Positions 23,718-37,173 of a stretch of 64,000 nt of DNA are shown here, one piece after another; the stretch's first letter is position 1; each line of letters opens with the position of its first letter. The notes below the pieces were generated by a model. That model searched no databases, was not told the origin of the DNA, and saw only the letters and a list, made by a program, of their open reading frames with translations. The translations under genes were made by a program, and so were the position numbers. Source of the DNA: Synaphobranchus kaupii (lineage: Eukaryota; Chordata; Actinopteri; Anguilliformes; Synaphobranchidae). Location: positions 56,971,487 to 57,035,486 of the forward strand of contig CM056379.1 of assembly GCA_029718625.1 (NCBI GenBank), given 5' to 3'.

Positions 23718-24346
23718 ATCTATTTTACTTACAGTATGTACGCATAAACTTGCCCAGCTGCATGCTGTTGCTATATAGTGCGGATGGAGGATGGCAGGTG
23801 TAACCTTTGGGACTCAACCGTGGTCATATTGCCCTGCACCCTTGCAAGTTATTTCCAGTATTGTAAATGGCTGATCTAGCAAGGTAGATACCTATGCAAG
23901 TTAGCTTGCTGGTATTGCTTTGAATATATAATTCAATGTGTAATCATCCTTGCTAGCTCATTGACCTTGTTGTCCAGTGATGGCAATAACTGCCCTCCAC
24001 AAAACACAATCTCCGTAAATGAGCTTTCTCTAGTGCAACCTTGGCATTTAGAAATGGGAAAAATACATTTCTCCATTGCTTTGGTGGAAAGGCATTGGAA
24101 TTGAATATGAATGACTGCTGTCACTTTGTTGCTTTTGTACCACTGAGGGTGGCTGCATGTGTACTGTGCCCTCATTTGAATGAAGGGGCTGTCAAAGATT
24201 GAGCCATCAGGTGTAGTAGCTCTTTAGGTTTTGTTCTTAGAAACTCCTCTGTACACTGTGTTTGGGGAATAGGAGCAGCTCAGGTCTTTAGAGTTTGGAG
24301 AGTTGATGGTCAGTACAGATAATCTCTAGGATTATTAGGATAACAG

Positions 24347-24378
<32 letters not shown>

Positions 24379-27300
24379 GTTTCTCTCACTCTCTCTGGCA
24401 CAGCCATGTGTCACTCTATCTCCCTATTGCCTTATGGAAAGTAATGACTTGACATATAATCCAGAGGCAGAATCATGATGATGAAATGTCTCATGCAGAG
24501 GTTTTGGTGAGGTTGGAGGGAAGAGGCAAGGGGAGTTGAGGGGTTAATGACCCTTTCCACAGGTTACTGCACACACCAGTCTTTCATGAATGGAACCAAA
24601 TCCAGCAGAAAAACATGGTTTGAGGTTACTGCAAAATGACTGACTCCTCACCGCTTACCTGAGTCCTGAACAAGCCAGCCATTCCAAACATGTGGTATCA
24701 AACTATATAGCACTACACTCTATACATTAGATGCTTGCCTCTAACTCTAATCAGTATGACAGCATGGGTATAACAGCCATGGTTATAACAACTATGAAAC
24801 TTCCCAAGGCTGCTGGCTCATGAATATTCATAAGACTGGCCAGCTCTGTGAGTATTTAAGTGGGGATGTGAAGTGTTTAGTGGTGACAGCAGGAATGTGG
24901 AGGGCATAGCCTAGCTAGTAACTCTGATGATTTCTGCTGATGTATTCCGCCGTGTGACCTCTACCATAGATATAAAAGCCAAGTAATTCATGTATAAACT
25001 ATAATCACAGAAGGAAGTAGTTTTTAATTACAGATCATTTAAATTTGTGCAAAGATTCTGATTCCATGCTGTCACATATTGCCATCCAGCTCTTGCATAC
25101 CATTAACTGTGTTACACAAGGGGCCCCTATGTTTGTGAGCTTACCTTCCAACTGGCCAAATCAATTACATAGAATTGGCTGAGCTGTTGTAGTTCTCTTG
25201 ATTGTAAATATTGTGTTAATTGTTAATATTATCTTGTCAATATCTTGTTAATCTCTAAAAAATAATGTGTGAAGTAAGTACGTAAATATATTGTTGGTAC
25301 AAATGTTGTAGGAGGACCAAATCTTTCAAAGGAAATTGCTTTAATAACACAACCCAACGTACTCGGTTGGTCCAGGGTGAAGGCACACTGCATCTGAGTG
25401 TAGATTTAAATGAGGCAGACATTCTATTCTTTATATGTGCCCAGTCATGCATTTTATATCAGAGGATGGTTGGGGCTGAGAGAGCGGGTGGAGGAGGCTG
25501 AACATTTTTCCATTAAGACTCCGGAGCTAATATAACTATAGCTCCATTACACTGGCATGAGAGATGGATCGATGAAACCTCTCTCAGTCTCATTTGATCC
25601 TCACCACTCCCACTGCCCCTTCCTCAGAGATCCGGAACGGTCATTTTCATAAAGCATTAAACTTGCATTCAAGTTGTCTCTCAGCTTTCACAGAGAACCC
25701 ACTGCCAGCAAGGAAAAGAAATGGTCTGCTTTAGTATTTTGTTAAAATGATTAACTGCTCATTCATTTCAAATTTCTCTATAGCATATAGCAGAGCTAAG
25801 TATGAGTTCAAATGAAGACAAAGTAAGACCAGATGATGTAGCAAATGGTTAAAAAAAATAAAGTAAACCAAAAATGGTTGTGATGCAGGTAATTGACACA
25901 GTGAAAACAACAATCGCTCAATACCAAAATTGAAAGAAAAAAAAGATTGCGCAACAAAAATCAGAGATTGAAAAATGAGTACGCTTTCGGTATGACATCA
26001 GCAGTATTGCAGGGGTGTTGCAACATTGTGTCGTGTGTCTCTTTAGGAAGAGGAGGCGCATGTGGTGTGCAGGACGCCCAACCTGGAGCTGCCACCACTG
26101 TGTCCAGGTGTGAACTCATCCTCTTTCTTTCAGCCCTGTCATCTCCTGCAATCCTCTGCTCTTCCTTTCTCTGCCTTTACTCTTGGTTCCTCTCCTCCGC
26201 CCTCACGTTCACCTCTATTCTCCGGGCTCCTGTTTTAAAATGGCCTCCTCTCCTCAGCTTTCTGTCCTCTTCAGGTCCTGGTCTGCTCCTTGTGCTCTCC
26301 CCGGCCTTTCTTCTTCCAGCTCATCTGTCTCTTCCGTCTCCTCCTGTCCTTCTCCTCTCTTGCCTGCAGTTTTCTGTCCTCTCCTCCTCTGCTCTCCTTG
26401 TCCTCTCCCTGTCTGAAGGTTATTGATTTACCTTACGGATCATTGTATAAAAATACACTCTCGTATTGATTGCTGAAAGTGATGCGATTGCGTTTTCTTC
26501 CTCCCCTGGCGCACTGCTCTTTCAGACTGCAGGCGGAACAGCAGTGGCAGTAACGCTGACGGCGATGGCGATGTTGACAGCGACATCTTCTTTGAGCTGG
26601 AAGAGGAACCTGCCTTCACAGAGGGGCTGCGACGTTCAAAGAGACAGGTGTGAAACACTCAGTCCTACAACTTCTTCCCTGGTTATTCTGTCTTTTATTA
26701 CGTCCTACATGACCAGGTCAATATAAACTTATATTTGTCAGCTGGTCTTGCGTGAACGCTAGTGGTTTAGTTTAAGCTCTCAGAATGAAAACACAGAGGT
26801 ATTTGTTTCCAGAAGTCCTGTTATTATACGAGGTGAATTGAACCCAGCTGGGCACATTTTTAGGATCTGTGGTTCTCAGAAAGCATTCAGGCTGGCAGCC
26901 AGAGTTCCAAACTGCCCATTAACTTTGCATCCTCGTGAGTGACTAATGCCAAAAATTTGATCCCCCCACCCCCCCTACAGGTGCGTCGGACACAGCCCAC
27001 TGTCCAGAGCGAGACTAAGTATATTGAGCTAATGGTCGTCAATGACCATGAGTTGGTGAGTTGCTTCCTGCCATTTCTCTATTTGATGATTAGGTGGAGT
27101 AGCCCTCAGTCAGTAGCACTTAATTTTCACGTCCTGGGCTGCACAAAGTGTTTGTTCCCATTAAAGATGGTAGTTGTTTTTTTATTTTATTTTGAACAGG
27201 CCATCCCTAGGAGGTGTTGCACATTAATTCCACACTGAATTAACCATGTTTTTCAAATGAAGAAGAAAGACACAAGGGGATGTTATTCTCATGAGACCTT

Positions 27301-30300
27301 CAGCATGTTTCCTTGAGTTACAAAATGAATGATATTAGATACGGGATTGCATTTAGTGACGCTTCATTTCTGTCTCTTTTCAGTAAATGTAGTAACTCTT
27401 TGTTATTTGTGTCCGGTCTGCAGTATTTGCATATGCGAAAATCAGCCACCCAGACCAGGAACTTTGCCAAAGCTGTGGTCAACATGGCAGATGCGGTGAG
27501 GAACACAGTGTTATTTTGCTGCTTTTAGCTGAAGATCACATTTTTTCTGAGGCTTCATTTATATATACATTACAGATCAGATTGAGTTTTTATCCACAGC
27601 AACTTACACAGATAACATTACATACAATCCCTTTATATAGCTGAATATTGCATTCAAGCAGTTTAGGTTACCTAACAGTGCCCTAGCTGGGAATCAAACC
27701 CACAACCTTTGAGTTAAAAACACAATATTCTAAATAACTATTATACTACTACTACAATGCAGCCCAAGTTGAAGGAGTCTACTTCTGATATGACGCAACT
27801 GCTCACCGCAATGAAAATATCAATCCTCATTCCGCTGTAGGATTTAAACCCACATGCCAACAAGGGCCGAGGGTTGATTTTCTAATGTAAAGAAAAGTAG
27901 ACTTCCCAGTTCTGAGCACCAGTGGTATGATTTCTGTTAGTGATGTGCTTCTTTTTTTTTTTCTTTTTTTTTTTACACAGCAGTGCCAGAAATGGTCATA
28001 GGGCTCGCAGGCTTGCTGACATTTTCATCATTGTTTTTATTGTGGTTCTTTGATTCTAGATCTACAAGGAACAGCTGAACACCAGGATTGTTCTGGTTGC
28101 CATGGAAACGTGGTCATCACAGAACATGGTCTCCGTTGGCGATGACCCCCTGCTGACCCTGCGTGACTTCATGAAATACAGGAAAGAAAACGTGAAGGAA
28201 CACAGCGATGCAGCGCACCTCCTCTCGTAGGTATTCCTGTCCCTGGGGAGTGGGAAGGAGAGAGAACAGTGCGCGGGTGGGAGAGGCGGAGACGGCGGTA
28301 GGCTTGGAGAGTGTGGTGTGGGGGCGTGAGTGTTTATTCCACTCTCTGTGGAAGACTGCTCTCAATAACTCGGCGTCGATGTTGCTGTGATTCCCCTTCG
28401 TGTCCCTCAGGGGGCGCACCTTCCAGAGCAGCCGCAGCGGGACGGCCTACATTGGGGGCATCTGCTCTCTCACCCGGGGAGGCGGCGTCAATGAGGTGGG
28501 GGACCTCCCCTTCACGTCAAGTCCTGGCGACCCTCTTTCCTACCATTGACACAACTGTAACACAGTCCTCTGTATTGGCCCCTGCTGACACGTAAACCTG
28601 CCCCAGTGTTCCGCTGATCCAACACAATTACATCACTATACACTAAGAGATCGCACAAAGCTGTATATCCATCTTTTTCCTATTCATGTCAATGGCATTT
28701 TTTTTATATTCAAAAGGCTTAAAACAGAGGGTTTCTGATAAGGCTAAGCTATTGGCAGTTGCACAAAGGGCTCACATTTTGTGTTACTGGCCTTTGTCAC
28801 AAAGACACGTTTGTGTGTGTGTTACAGTATGGGAATGTGGGTCCAATGGCCATCACGCTATGCCAGAGCCTGGGTCAGAACATCGGCATGATGTGGAACA
28901 AGGAACGCGCGGCAGCAGGTGTGACCCCCAACCCCACCCCCCTTCTCCGCCCCTCCCCCTCCTGCTCCAGCACAGCCTGACAGACAGCAGGGATGCGTGA
29001 GGGGAGGGGTTTACACTTGGGCGCTCTTCCACACTAAGTAGCTGTAATTAGAGTTCTCCATTAGATGATTAGTCATCTGAGCTGACTGTACTGTGAAGGA
29101 ACGCCCGTAGCTGCTTTCTCTACTAACAGCAGTCAGCCTCCTCGTGCTGATGGGTGTTGCGTAAATGTTTTACATACCGTTGAAGTGCGTTGCAGTGGAA
29201 ATGGAGTATTTTGTATGTCACTGAACAAACTACTGATAGTGATGCGTGTATTGATTAACGACTGTCAAACCCTTTTAGCTGTATATGCCTAAATACTTGA
29301 ACCCATGCCGTTGAGTGGCAAGGCATTCCATAATTATTTATGTAATGTTAAAGGCACTTCATCCAAAAATAAAAAAATATGCTTCGTCTTTCCAGAATCT
29401 ATGCAATGCAAGAAAATCAGTCGACACAATTTGAGGCAGCCTAGATACTGTATCATTCAACAAATTTGGTGTGTTTCTCAGGAATTAAATCATTATGAAA
29501 ATGGGTCCAGGAACTGATGTAAAGATGCCTTGGTTGTCTTGGATGTAACACCTTTACATCACAGTGACAAAATCCATGTATTAAGTTTTACATAAGATGG
29601 GGAGTTATCCATATTTTCTGTTTTGCACTGCCTTGTTATCCCAGACTGTAATGCATGGAATTTGCATTATTGATGGCAAGAGAGAAGGGCGTTTGGGATT
29701 ATGGGATATTAGTTTCAGATGGCAGTACTTTTGAAGGGTAAAGAGCAACATATTAAAAAGATGAATATGGGCAAAATTGTACTGTATACACTGATGGCTC
29801 ATGAGCTGAACACAGAGGAGGGTAACATTTTATCTCTAAAATGATGATTCCTCTCCATCTGCTTTACTGTATTTTGCTTGATTATTAATTCATTACTTAA
29901 ATACTCCATATCAATAATTTTTCTATCTCATTTTTCTTTTAGTTGCATATTCTTTACATCTCTAAACTATCTAGTGCTTGTTCATGTTCTTCAAAACCAA
30001 AGTACACTGAGGATGGAATTATTAGTTAATGTAGATTACAGATCCTGCAGTGAAAGTGTCCTTTTAAGAAACTAAATATTTGAGTCCAGTGTAATAAAAC
30101 CTTGTCATGTGACCTGTCTTTCTTTGACCGACAGGGGACTGTAAATGTCCAGACCCTTGGCTGGGCTGTATCATGGAGGACACAGGGTAAGTATATACAG
30201 CACAAGTCACTAACTGGAACTGGAGAGCTGGGGTCCAGATAGTTAGTGTCTATGAAACTATTTTACTCAGTCATCAGAAATATATTGCCAATAGATTCCT

Positions 30301-33300
30301 TCTTCAAATATCTTTGCCAATAAAGACTCTTCAGAAATTTTTACCAATAATGATTCCCTCTTTAGAGAAATATTTTCCAAGAAAGATTCCCTCTTCAGAG
30401 ATCTTTACCAATAAAGATTCCCTCTTCAGATAAATATTTGTCAATAAAGATTCCCTCTTCAGAAATCTTTACCAATAAAGATTCCCTCTTCAGATAAATA
30501 TTTGTCAAGAAAGATTCCCTCTTCAAAAATGTTTATCAATAAAGATTTTCTCTTCAGATCTCTTTACCAATGGTCTCTATTCAGAAATCTTTACCAATTA
30601 AACACTTACCAATAATTAAAAATAAGGCACACTACACTATATTTTAATATTTTGCCTGAATTGGTGTTAAAAGAGTAATTCTGAGGAGGGAAGGATAAAA
30701 TGGAGATGAGAAGAAACTCTGGATGGCTAGCCCTCTTAAGTTATAGCTTCAGGGAAGGCTCCCGTACAACGTCTCTTGCCAAATCTCAAATTTTATTACT
30801 GACGTTTCGGTCAAAGACCTTCATCTTGTGGAAGATGAAGCATGAGCATGTGGAACTTTTCACCCCTCCTATGTACATACAATCATTGAATACACCAGGT
30901 GTTAACAATGAATAATCAGTACAGTTAGTGCAATGTTTTTACAATATTAACTATGTTCCTGGAAAACCCTTTATCAAACTGATGCACTGCAGTACATGAT
31001 TGTCTTCGTATTATTTTAAATTTTAAAAACTTAAATCAGTAATGTTCTTTCAAATATGTTTGCTCTCTATGCCCCAACATTTGCACACATTATCACTTTA
31101 ATAAAATTCAAAGTTTAATTTCAAACGTTCCACATGTACATGCTCAGATGAAGGTCTTGGACCGAAACATCAGCAATACAATTTGAGATTTGGCAAGAGA
31201 CGGTGTGCTGGAGCCTTCCTTGATACTATATATTATTTTTCCAGGCACCCATGTTACATTATTAGGTGTGCAAACATCTTTTCATAATATCCCTCATAAG
31301 CCATCCTAATGAGCCTACTCACACAGAGCATATGGTGTAAATTCCAAATACATCTCCCTGTCTGCCAGATTCTATCTGCCCCGGAAGTTTGCTCGCTGCA
31401 GTGTGGACGAGTACATCCGCTTCCTGCAGGCGGGAGGCGGCAGCTGCCTCTTCAACAAACCCAACAAGGTAATAAGGTCCGTTTTGTAATGTAAAAGGGC
31501 TCTGGTGCAATCTTGAACAGAGGTACTTTATGAGAGAGGTTTTTGTCGCATTATATTCTTTAAGTTCCAGATAATATTGCTGAACTAGTACGCCGAGAGG
31601 GCATAATGCAATCTGTTTTTGGAAAATGGACATTTATTTTTCCGCCGTATTTTTTTCTCTCTCCTGCTCTCTGTCCCTATACCTCCCACCTTCCTCTCTG
31701 CCTTCCTCTTCCTCAGCTGTTGGACCCCCCTGAGTGTGGGAACGGTTTTGTGGAGACTGGCGAGGAATGTGACTGTGGATCACAAGTGGTGAGTCTCCCT
31801 AGTGGTACGACACTGCCTCCTAGAGGACCACGATGACACTTCTTCAAGCAGAAGGACGATATGCGCAGGGCTTGAAACACCCAGTTTCTATTGCGTTCAG
31901 ATCAAGTTGTTGTCCACGGAATGAACTGTAATTTCTGCCAAGGTGTTCCAAGGTCCCAGCGTTCTGTCGCAGCATTGGAAGCCAGGTGCTGTCATTTACG
32001 GGCAGGATGTCCCTCCGTGTCCCTTCAGGAGTGTTTGCGGAGCGGGGGCGCGTGCTGTAAGAAGTGCACTCTGACTCACGACGCCATGTGCAGCAACGGA
32101 CTGTGCTGTCGGGGGTGCATGGTGAGGGCTCAGCTTTCTCACTGCCGATTTGGTGACACAGTCGCGAAAACGCTCTCATTAGGCTTTGGGGCTATGCTAT
32201 AAATGTATTTAAGAGGTTGTGGAAGGCTGTGTACTTATTTTTCTTTTCTTTTCAAATAGCATCAACCTGTGTATAACAGTTTATAATCAGGTATAATTTG
32301 CTCTCACACTAATCCTGTAATTTTGCTGGCATGTGTTTGTCACATAAAATATATAGGGTGAAGACAAGATTGCATGTACTGGGCTTAATTGGGTTCCAAA
32401 GTTGTCTGTCCCATTGAGGTCTTTTGTGAGTGAAGCAGTGATGTGCCCCTATGGCCCTGAATGAGTTCAGACCATAGCAATGGCAACTGTGGCTGGTCTG
32501 GGAGTACCATGGAGATTATAAATAATTGGCCATAGCATCACCCTCAGACCTGCCTGTATGATATCAGCTGCACAAGCGGTTGGCGTTTCAAAGGGGGATG
32601 TTGCAGTCATGAGATGGGCCTATTTTGAATATGTGCATAGCTAATTGGGGAAATTACAAAGCGCATGTAAAACTGGATTCTGAACATATGGTTACAAAGA
32701 AATGTCTGTGTAGCAAAAGATAATACACACATCCAATAGCTTACTCGGGTTCATGACAATGACATGAAAAACAATGTGGAAAAGGGAAATGGAGCCTGCG
32801 CGCAAATACTCCTCCCTAAATCAATGTTTTATTACTCACCATAACACCATGAATGCACTTTGACCCTTTGGTGTATTATGATGTGTAATAAGCCATTGAT
32901 TTGGAAAAAAATTGCTTGAAAGTTTGTGAAGTGCCATTATAGTATATTTCTATAGTCTGACTAAGTAATGTGTGAAAGTTTTGTGTATTGTGCTGACTTA
33001 GTACATTATGTTTGATAGTACGAGCTGAGGGGAGTGGTGTGCCGGGAAGCAGTGAATGACTGTGACATATCAGAGACCTGCACTGGAGACTCCAGCCAGG
33101 TATGGGCCTGTCCAGGGGAATTATGGGAGATGGGATTTTGGCCTCATCTTGGAGAATAAGATAGATATGTGCTCTAGATAATATAATGTGTAAAATATAC
33201 ACTCTTGCATATGAATAAATGTTTTCTTGCCACTATTGCAGTGCCCTCACAATGTCCACAAGTTGGATGGGTACGTGTGTGACAACAGTCAGGTAATGCA

Positions 33301-36300
33301 GTCCACTTCTATTTGCTGCCTGATCATCTGCCAGGCTAGTGTGTGTGTGTGTGTGTGTGTGTGGGTGAGAGTGTGAGAGTGTGAGACCGAAAGATATGTA
33401 AAACATTTTTCCCGCTCCATGTTGTTTCCCCCATCTATGATTAAACTCAGACTCTTTTTGTCTCAGGGCCGGTGCTACGGGGGTCGCTGTAAAACTCGAG
33501 ACAGACAGTGCATGGGGCTCTGGGGCCACAGTAAGTACTGAGGCTCAAATTTTGTTCATTTTTTATTGGTGTCGACTAATGATTTTCCTTATTATATTAT
33601 TTGTTCATATCAATTTCAGAATTTTGCCATTTACAGTGTGTCTACTAATGGATTCCTGAATTCCTAATAAGATCAGTCATGAATGCAAAACTGCCTCTGC
33701 TGTAATTCAGTATTATTCCTTGACAGCAGCACTGCTGCCACCTGTGGCCAGTTCAGGAACTGCTGTCCATGGCTTATGTCATTCCTGCTACTTTCTGACC
33801 CTCTGTTGTCCTCCAGATTCAGCGGACCGTTTCTGTTATGAAAAGCTGAACACTGAGGGCACAGAGAAGGGAAACTGTGGGCGTGACACCAGTGGGCAGG
33901 GCTGGGTGCAATGCAGCAAGCAGTATGTGACCCCTCCTCTCATCTCTCTGCCTTACAGAGTGCCCCCTCGGGGATAAAATATAAACTCTCTGATGGAATT
34001 TCTTCCTCTCTTTTTCCTTCTTCCCCCCATTCAGGGATGTTTTGTGTGGGTTCCTGCTTTGCGCTAACATGACAGTGAAACCAAAGTTTGGAGATCTGCA
34101 GGGTGAGGTGACCAGCCTTACGATCTACCACCAGAACAAGTACCTGGACTGTCGGTGAGCTTTATTAATTGAGCTGCCATTGCAAAAACGGGAGGGTGAA
34201 AGAGAGGGAGTGACAGGAAGACAATTGAAATGTGAGCTCAGTGTACTGAAAGAAAACAACTGACAAAGTCAAATTTGGGAACCCAAGAAATAGCGTTGCT
34301 CCAAATGCTCTTCACCCGCAGTAACAATATAGGTCGGCCTGTAATTTAGGCCTAGGCATTGTTGTCTTTGCTTTTTGACTGACACTTCCCACTGTGACAC
34401 CTCCCTCTGCTCATCTCTCATTGGTTTCCAGTGGTGGCCACGCCCTGTTGGAGGATGGCTCAGACCTGGGCTATGTGGAAGATGGCACTCCTTGTGGGCC
34501 CAACATGATGTGCCTGGACCACCGCTGCCTCCCTCTAGCCACCTTCAACCTCAGCTCCTGCCTGGGCATGCCCCCCTTCCACACCTGCTCATACCATGGG
34601 GTGAGGGCCTCACTTTGCGCTGGGGCTTGTTTTAGGTCGTTGCCCTGTTTTGTTTGAGTTGCTTTGAGTCGGCTTCATAGATAGCCAATGAATAATTGTT
34701 TCAATAGTAGGTATGCCATCTGCCAAGTTACAGCTTGGCGGGGCATGCCCCATACCTATACAGCGCCAAGAGTTTGGCACTTTTCAGGGTTTCCTACAGA
34801 AATAACCACAATGACCACAGACTCTCGGCCCTTAAAAACATTAACCTGTGTACATTCTTACCTCATGAAACCGCACAGAATTCAGATATAACTTCACATA
34901 TTCACACAATAAAGCCCCAAACTTGGGTTATTTTGCCGGATTTTCTCCTTCCTCTTCTTATTCTTCTTCCAATTCCTCAATTTCTTTCTGCTGAATTTGT
35001 CATCAAATTTATCCATACCCTCAAATGATAATTCTCCCCATTGGATAACTACATCTCATCCGCCAATCACAAAGCTTCTTGATACTATTCTGATGAGTCA
35101 GAGTATGACAAATGCCTTGTATATCAAAAAACATCAATAGAATAGAATAGAACTTTATTGTCCAGCAAAGGCCAGAAATTTGTCTTTTGATCTCACCTCA
35201 GAAATTCAGAATACATACGTGAAAAACAAATACAGTACAATCACACAGACAACATACAAAAATAGAAGCTCATCTGATTTTGTTCAGTTCACTGACTGCC
35301 GTTGGGACAAAGGATCTCTTATAGATGTTCTTTTTGGCTACTGGCACTCTGAAGCGTCGGTCAGAGGGAAGGGACTCAAACTCGCTGTGGAGGGGGTGAC
35401 TGGTGTCATTTACTATAGCCAGAGCCTTTCTGTGTACTGCTGTGTCCCTTATGGAAAAAGAATATACTGCAGCATATTTTAAATATATCAAAATTATCAT
35501 CACAATATATTTAAAATATACTGCAGTTGTCTTTTGCTGTTTACCTATTATTTTTCTAGCTGTGTTAACAATTCTAGCTAATCGATTTCTGCACTTTGTG
35601 CTAAGGTTACGAAACCAAACACAGATATTAAAAACAAAAATGCTCAATGTATGTGTAGCTATGTTTATGGCCTTGTGCTTAGTGTGCCTGACTTGGATGC
35701 ACAGTTCCCAGGTTTACGTTAACTGCAGCTACACCAGTCATCTGCCGCCATATCACATTCACAGCTATTTCTACAGTGTAGCCTAACCTTTAAAACACCA
35801 TCATATGTCTTTCTTTCAGCTAGAATGTGTTCGCATGCATGTCTCCCTACAGATTTGGTTCATTCATTTATTTGCTTCTTCATGATTCATAGCTCAGGTT
35901 GTGGTGTTCATTGTATTTTATTAGGCATTAATACAAAGTCAATCTACAAACTTTTTAAATGTAATTGTGGGCTATCGGTAATAGGAGAGATGTTCTCATT
36001 CTCGTCAGTAGAGGGTGTTATGGTCACACGAATGTCTTCATTAGGAGTCTGCATGTATTCTGTATAAATGTCTCTCTAGATGTCATTATCTTCATGCATT
36101 ATCATCATTAGTTAGCTACCAAAAACATTACAAATAGAAGTGGTATCTCAACAAAAACACATTTTCAACGTAAAAAAAATGCCAAGTTACTCACGCATAG
36201 TTACAAAGTACTGTCTATAAGTTAAAGTTAATTCCAACTTGCAAAAACTAGGCCAGCCTTTAAAAGTATTGATATCAAAATGTGGCCAAGTTCCCCAATA

Positions 36301-37142
36301 CTGATGAAAAGATAATAATTCCCACTTGAAACTGAGGCAAAAATTAGTTTTATGAGCCAAAACAGTTGATTTATAGTTAAATATATAATTATTTTATGAT
36401 TTACAGCAGTGCACAATTTAACTATTTTGGATAGATTTGGAGACCCTAAGGGACAACAGGGTACACTGCCTATATTTTGCATCATAGATCTTTAGTAGAT
36501 TTCTGCATATCACCCTCAAATTTTGCACACTTGTGGACATGGAGTCTATGATCTAGGACAAGTATAGTTTTGCCTGTTTCACTGTCAATATTGCATTGCA
36601 AACTAAAGAAAAAAAAAAAAACTTTTTCCAAAGTTTCTTTGCATTTGTGGCACTTCATAAACTAACCTAAGTTAGTATTGTAAATGGTGCAACTGTCATG
36701 TTTGATTTAAGCCATTTTCCAAGTTTCTGTGATGCTCAGAACTGGAGTTATAAAGCTTTAAATAGAACACCCTGTAAATTGGTGAGAATTGACCAAATTT
36801 GGCATCTGCGTGAAGGGGTTAAGATACAAAGTTGTTATTAATAAATGCAGGATTGAATATATCACCTATATTTCAAATAAATGCTCAGAGTATGATCCTG
36901 TGTACTTGTATTATGAGGGCAATATTGAGCCTTCTCTCGCCCTCTTCCCCTCTCTCTCTGTCTTTCTCTCCTCCCTCTCTCTCTCTCTGTTAGACGTGCA
37001 GTAATGAAGTGAAATGTATCTGTGACCGGGACTACACAGGGAAAGACTGCAGTATCAGGGACCCCATTCCTGACCCCAAACCCCCAGAAGACCCTATATA
37101 TAAAGGTTTGTACCCTTCTGCACTGGAGTAGTGGATATTCTC

Positions 37143-37173
<31 letters not shown>

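Noticed and set aside
25947..26426. 159-residue ORF overlapping adam11 exon 3
   Set aside because: Wrong frame for the exon and mostly a CT-rich intron tract (Ser/Leu/Pro-rich).
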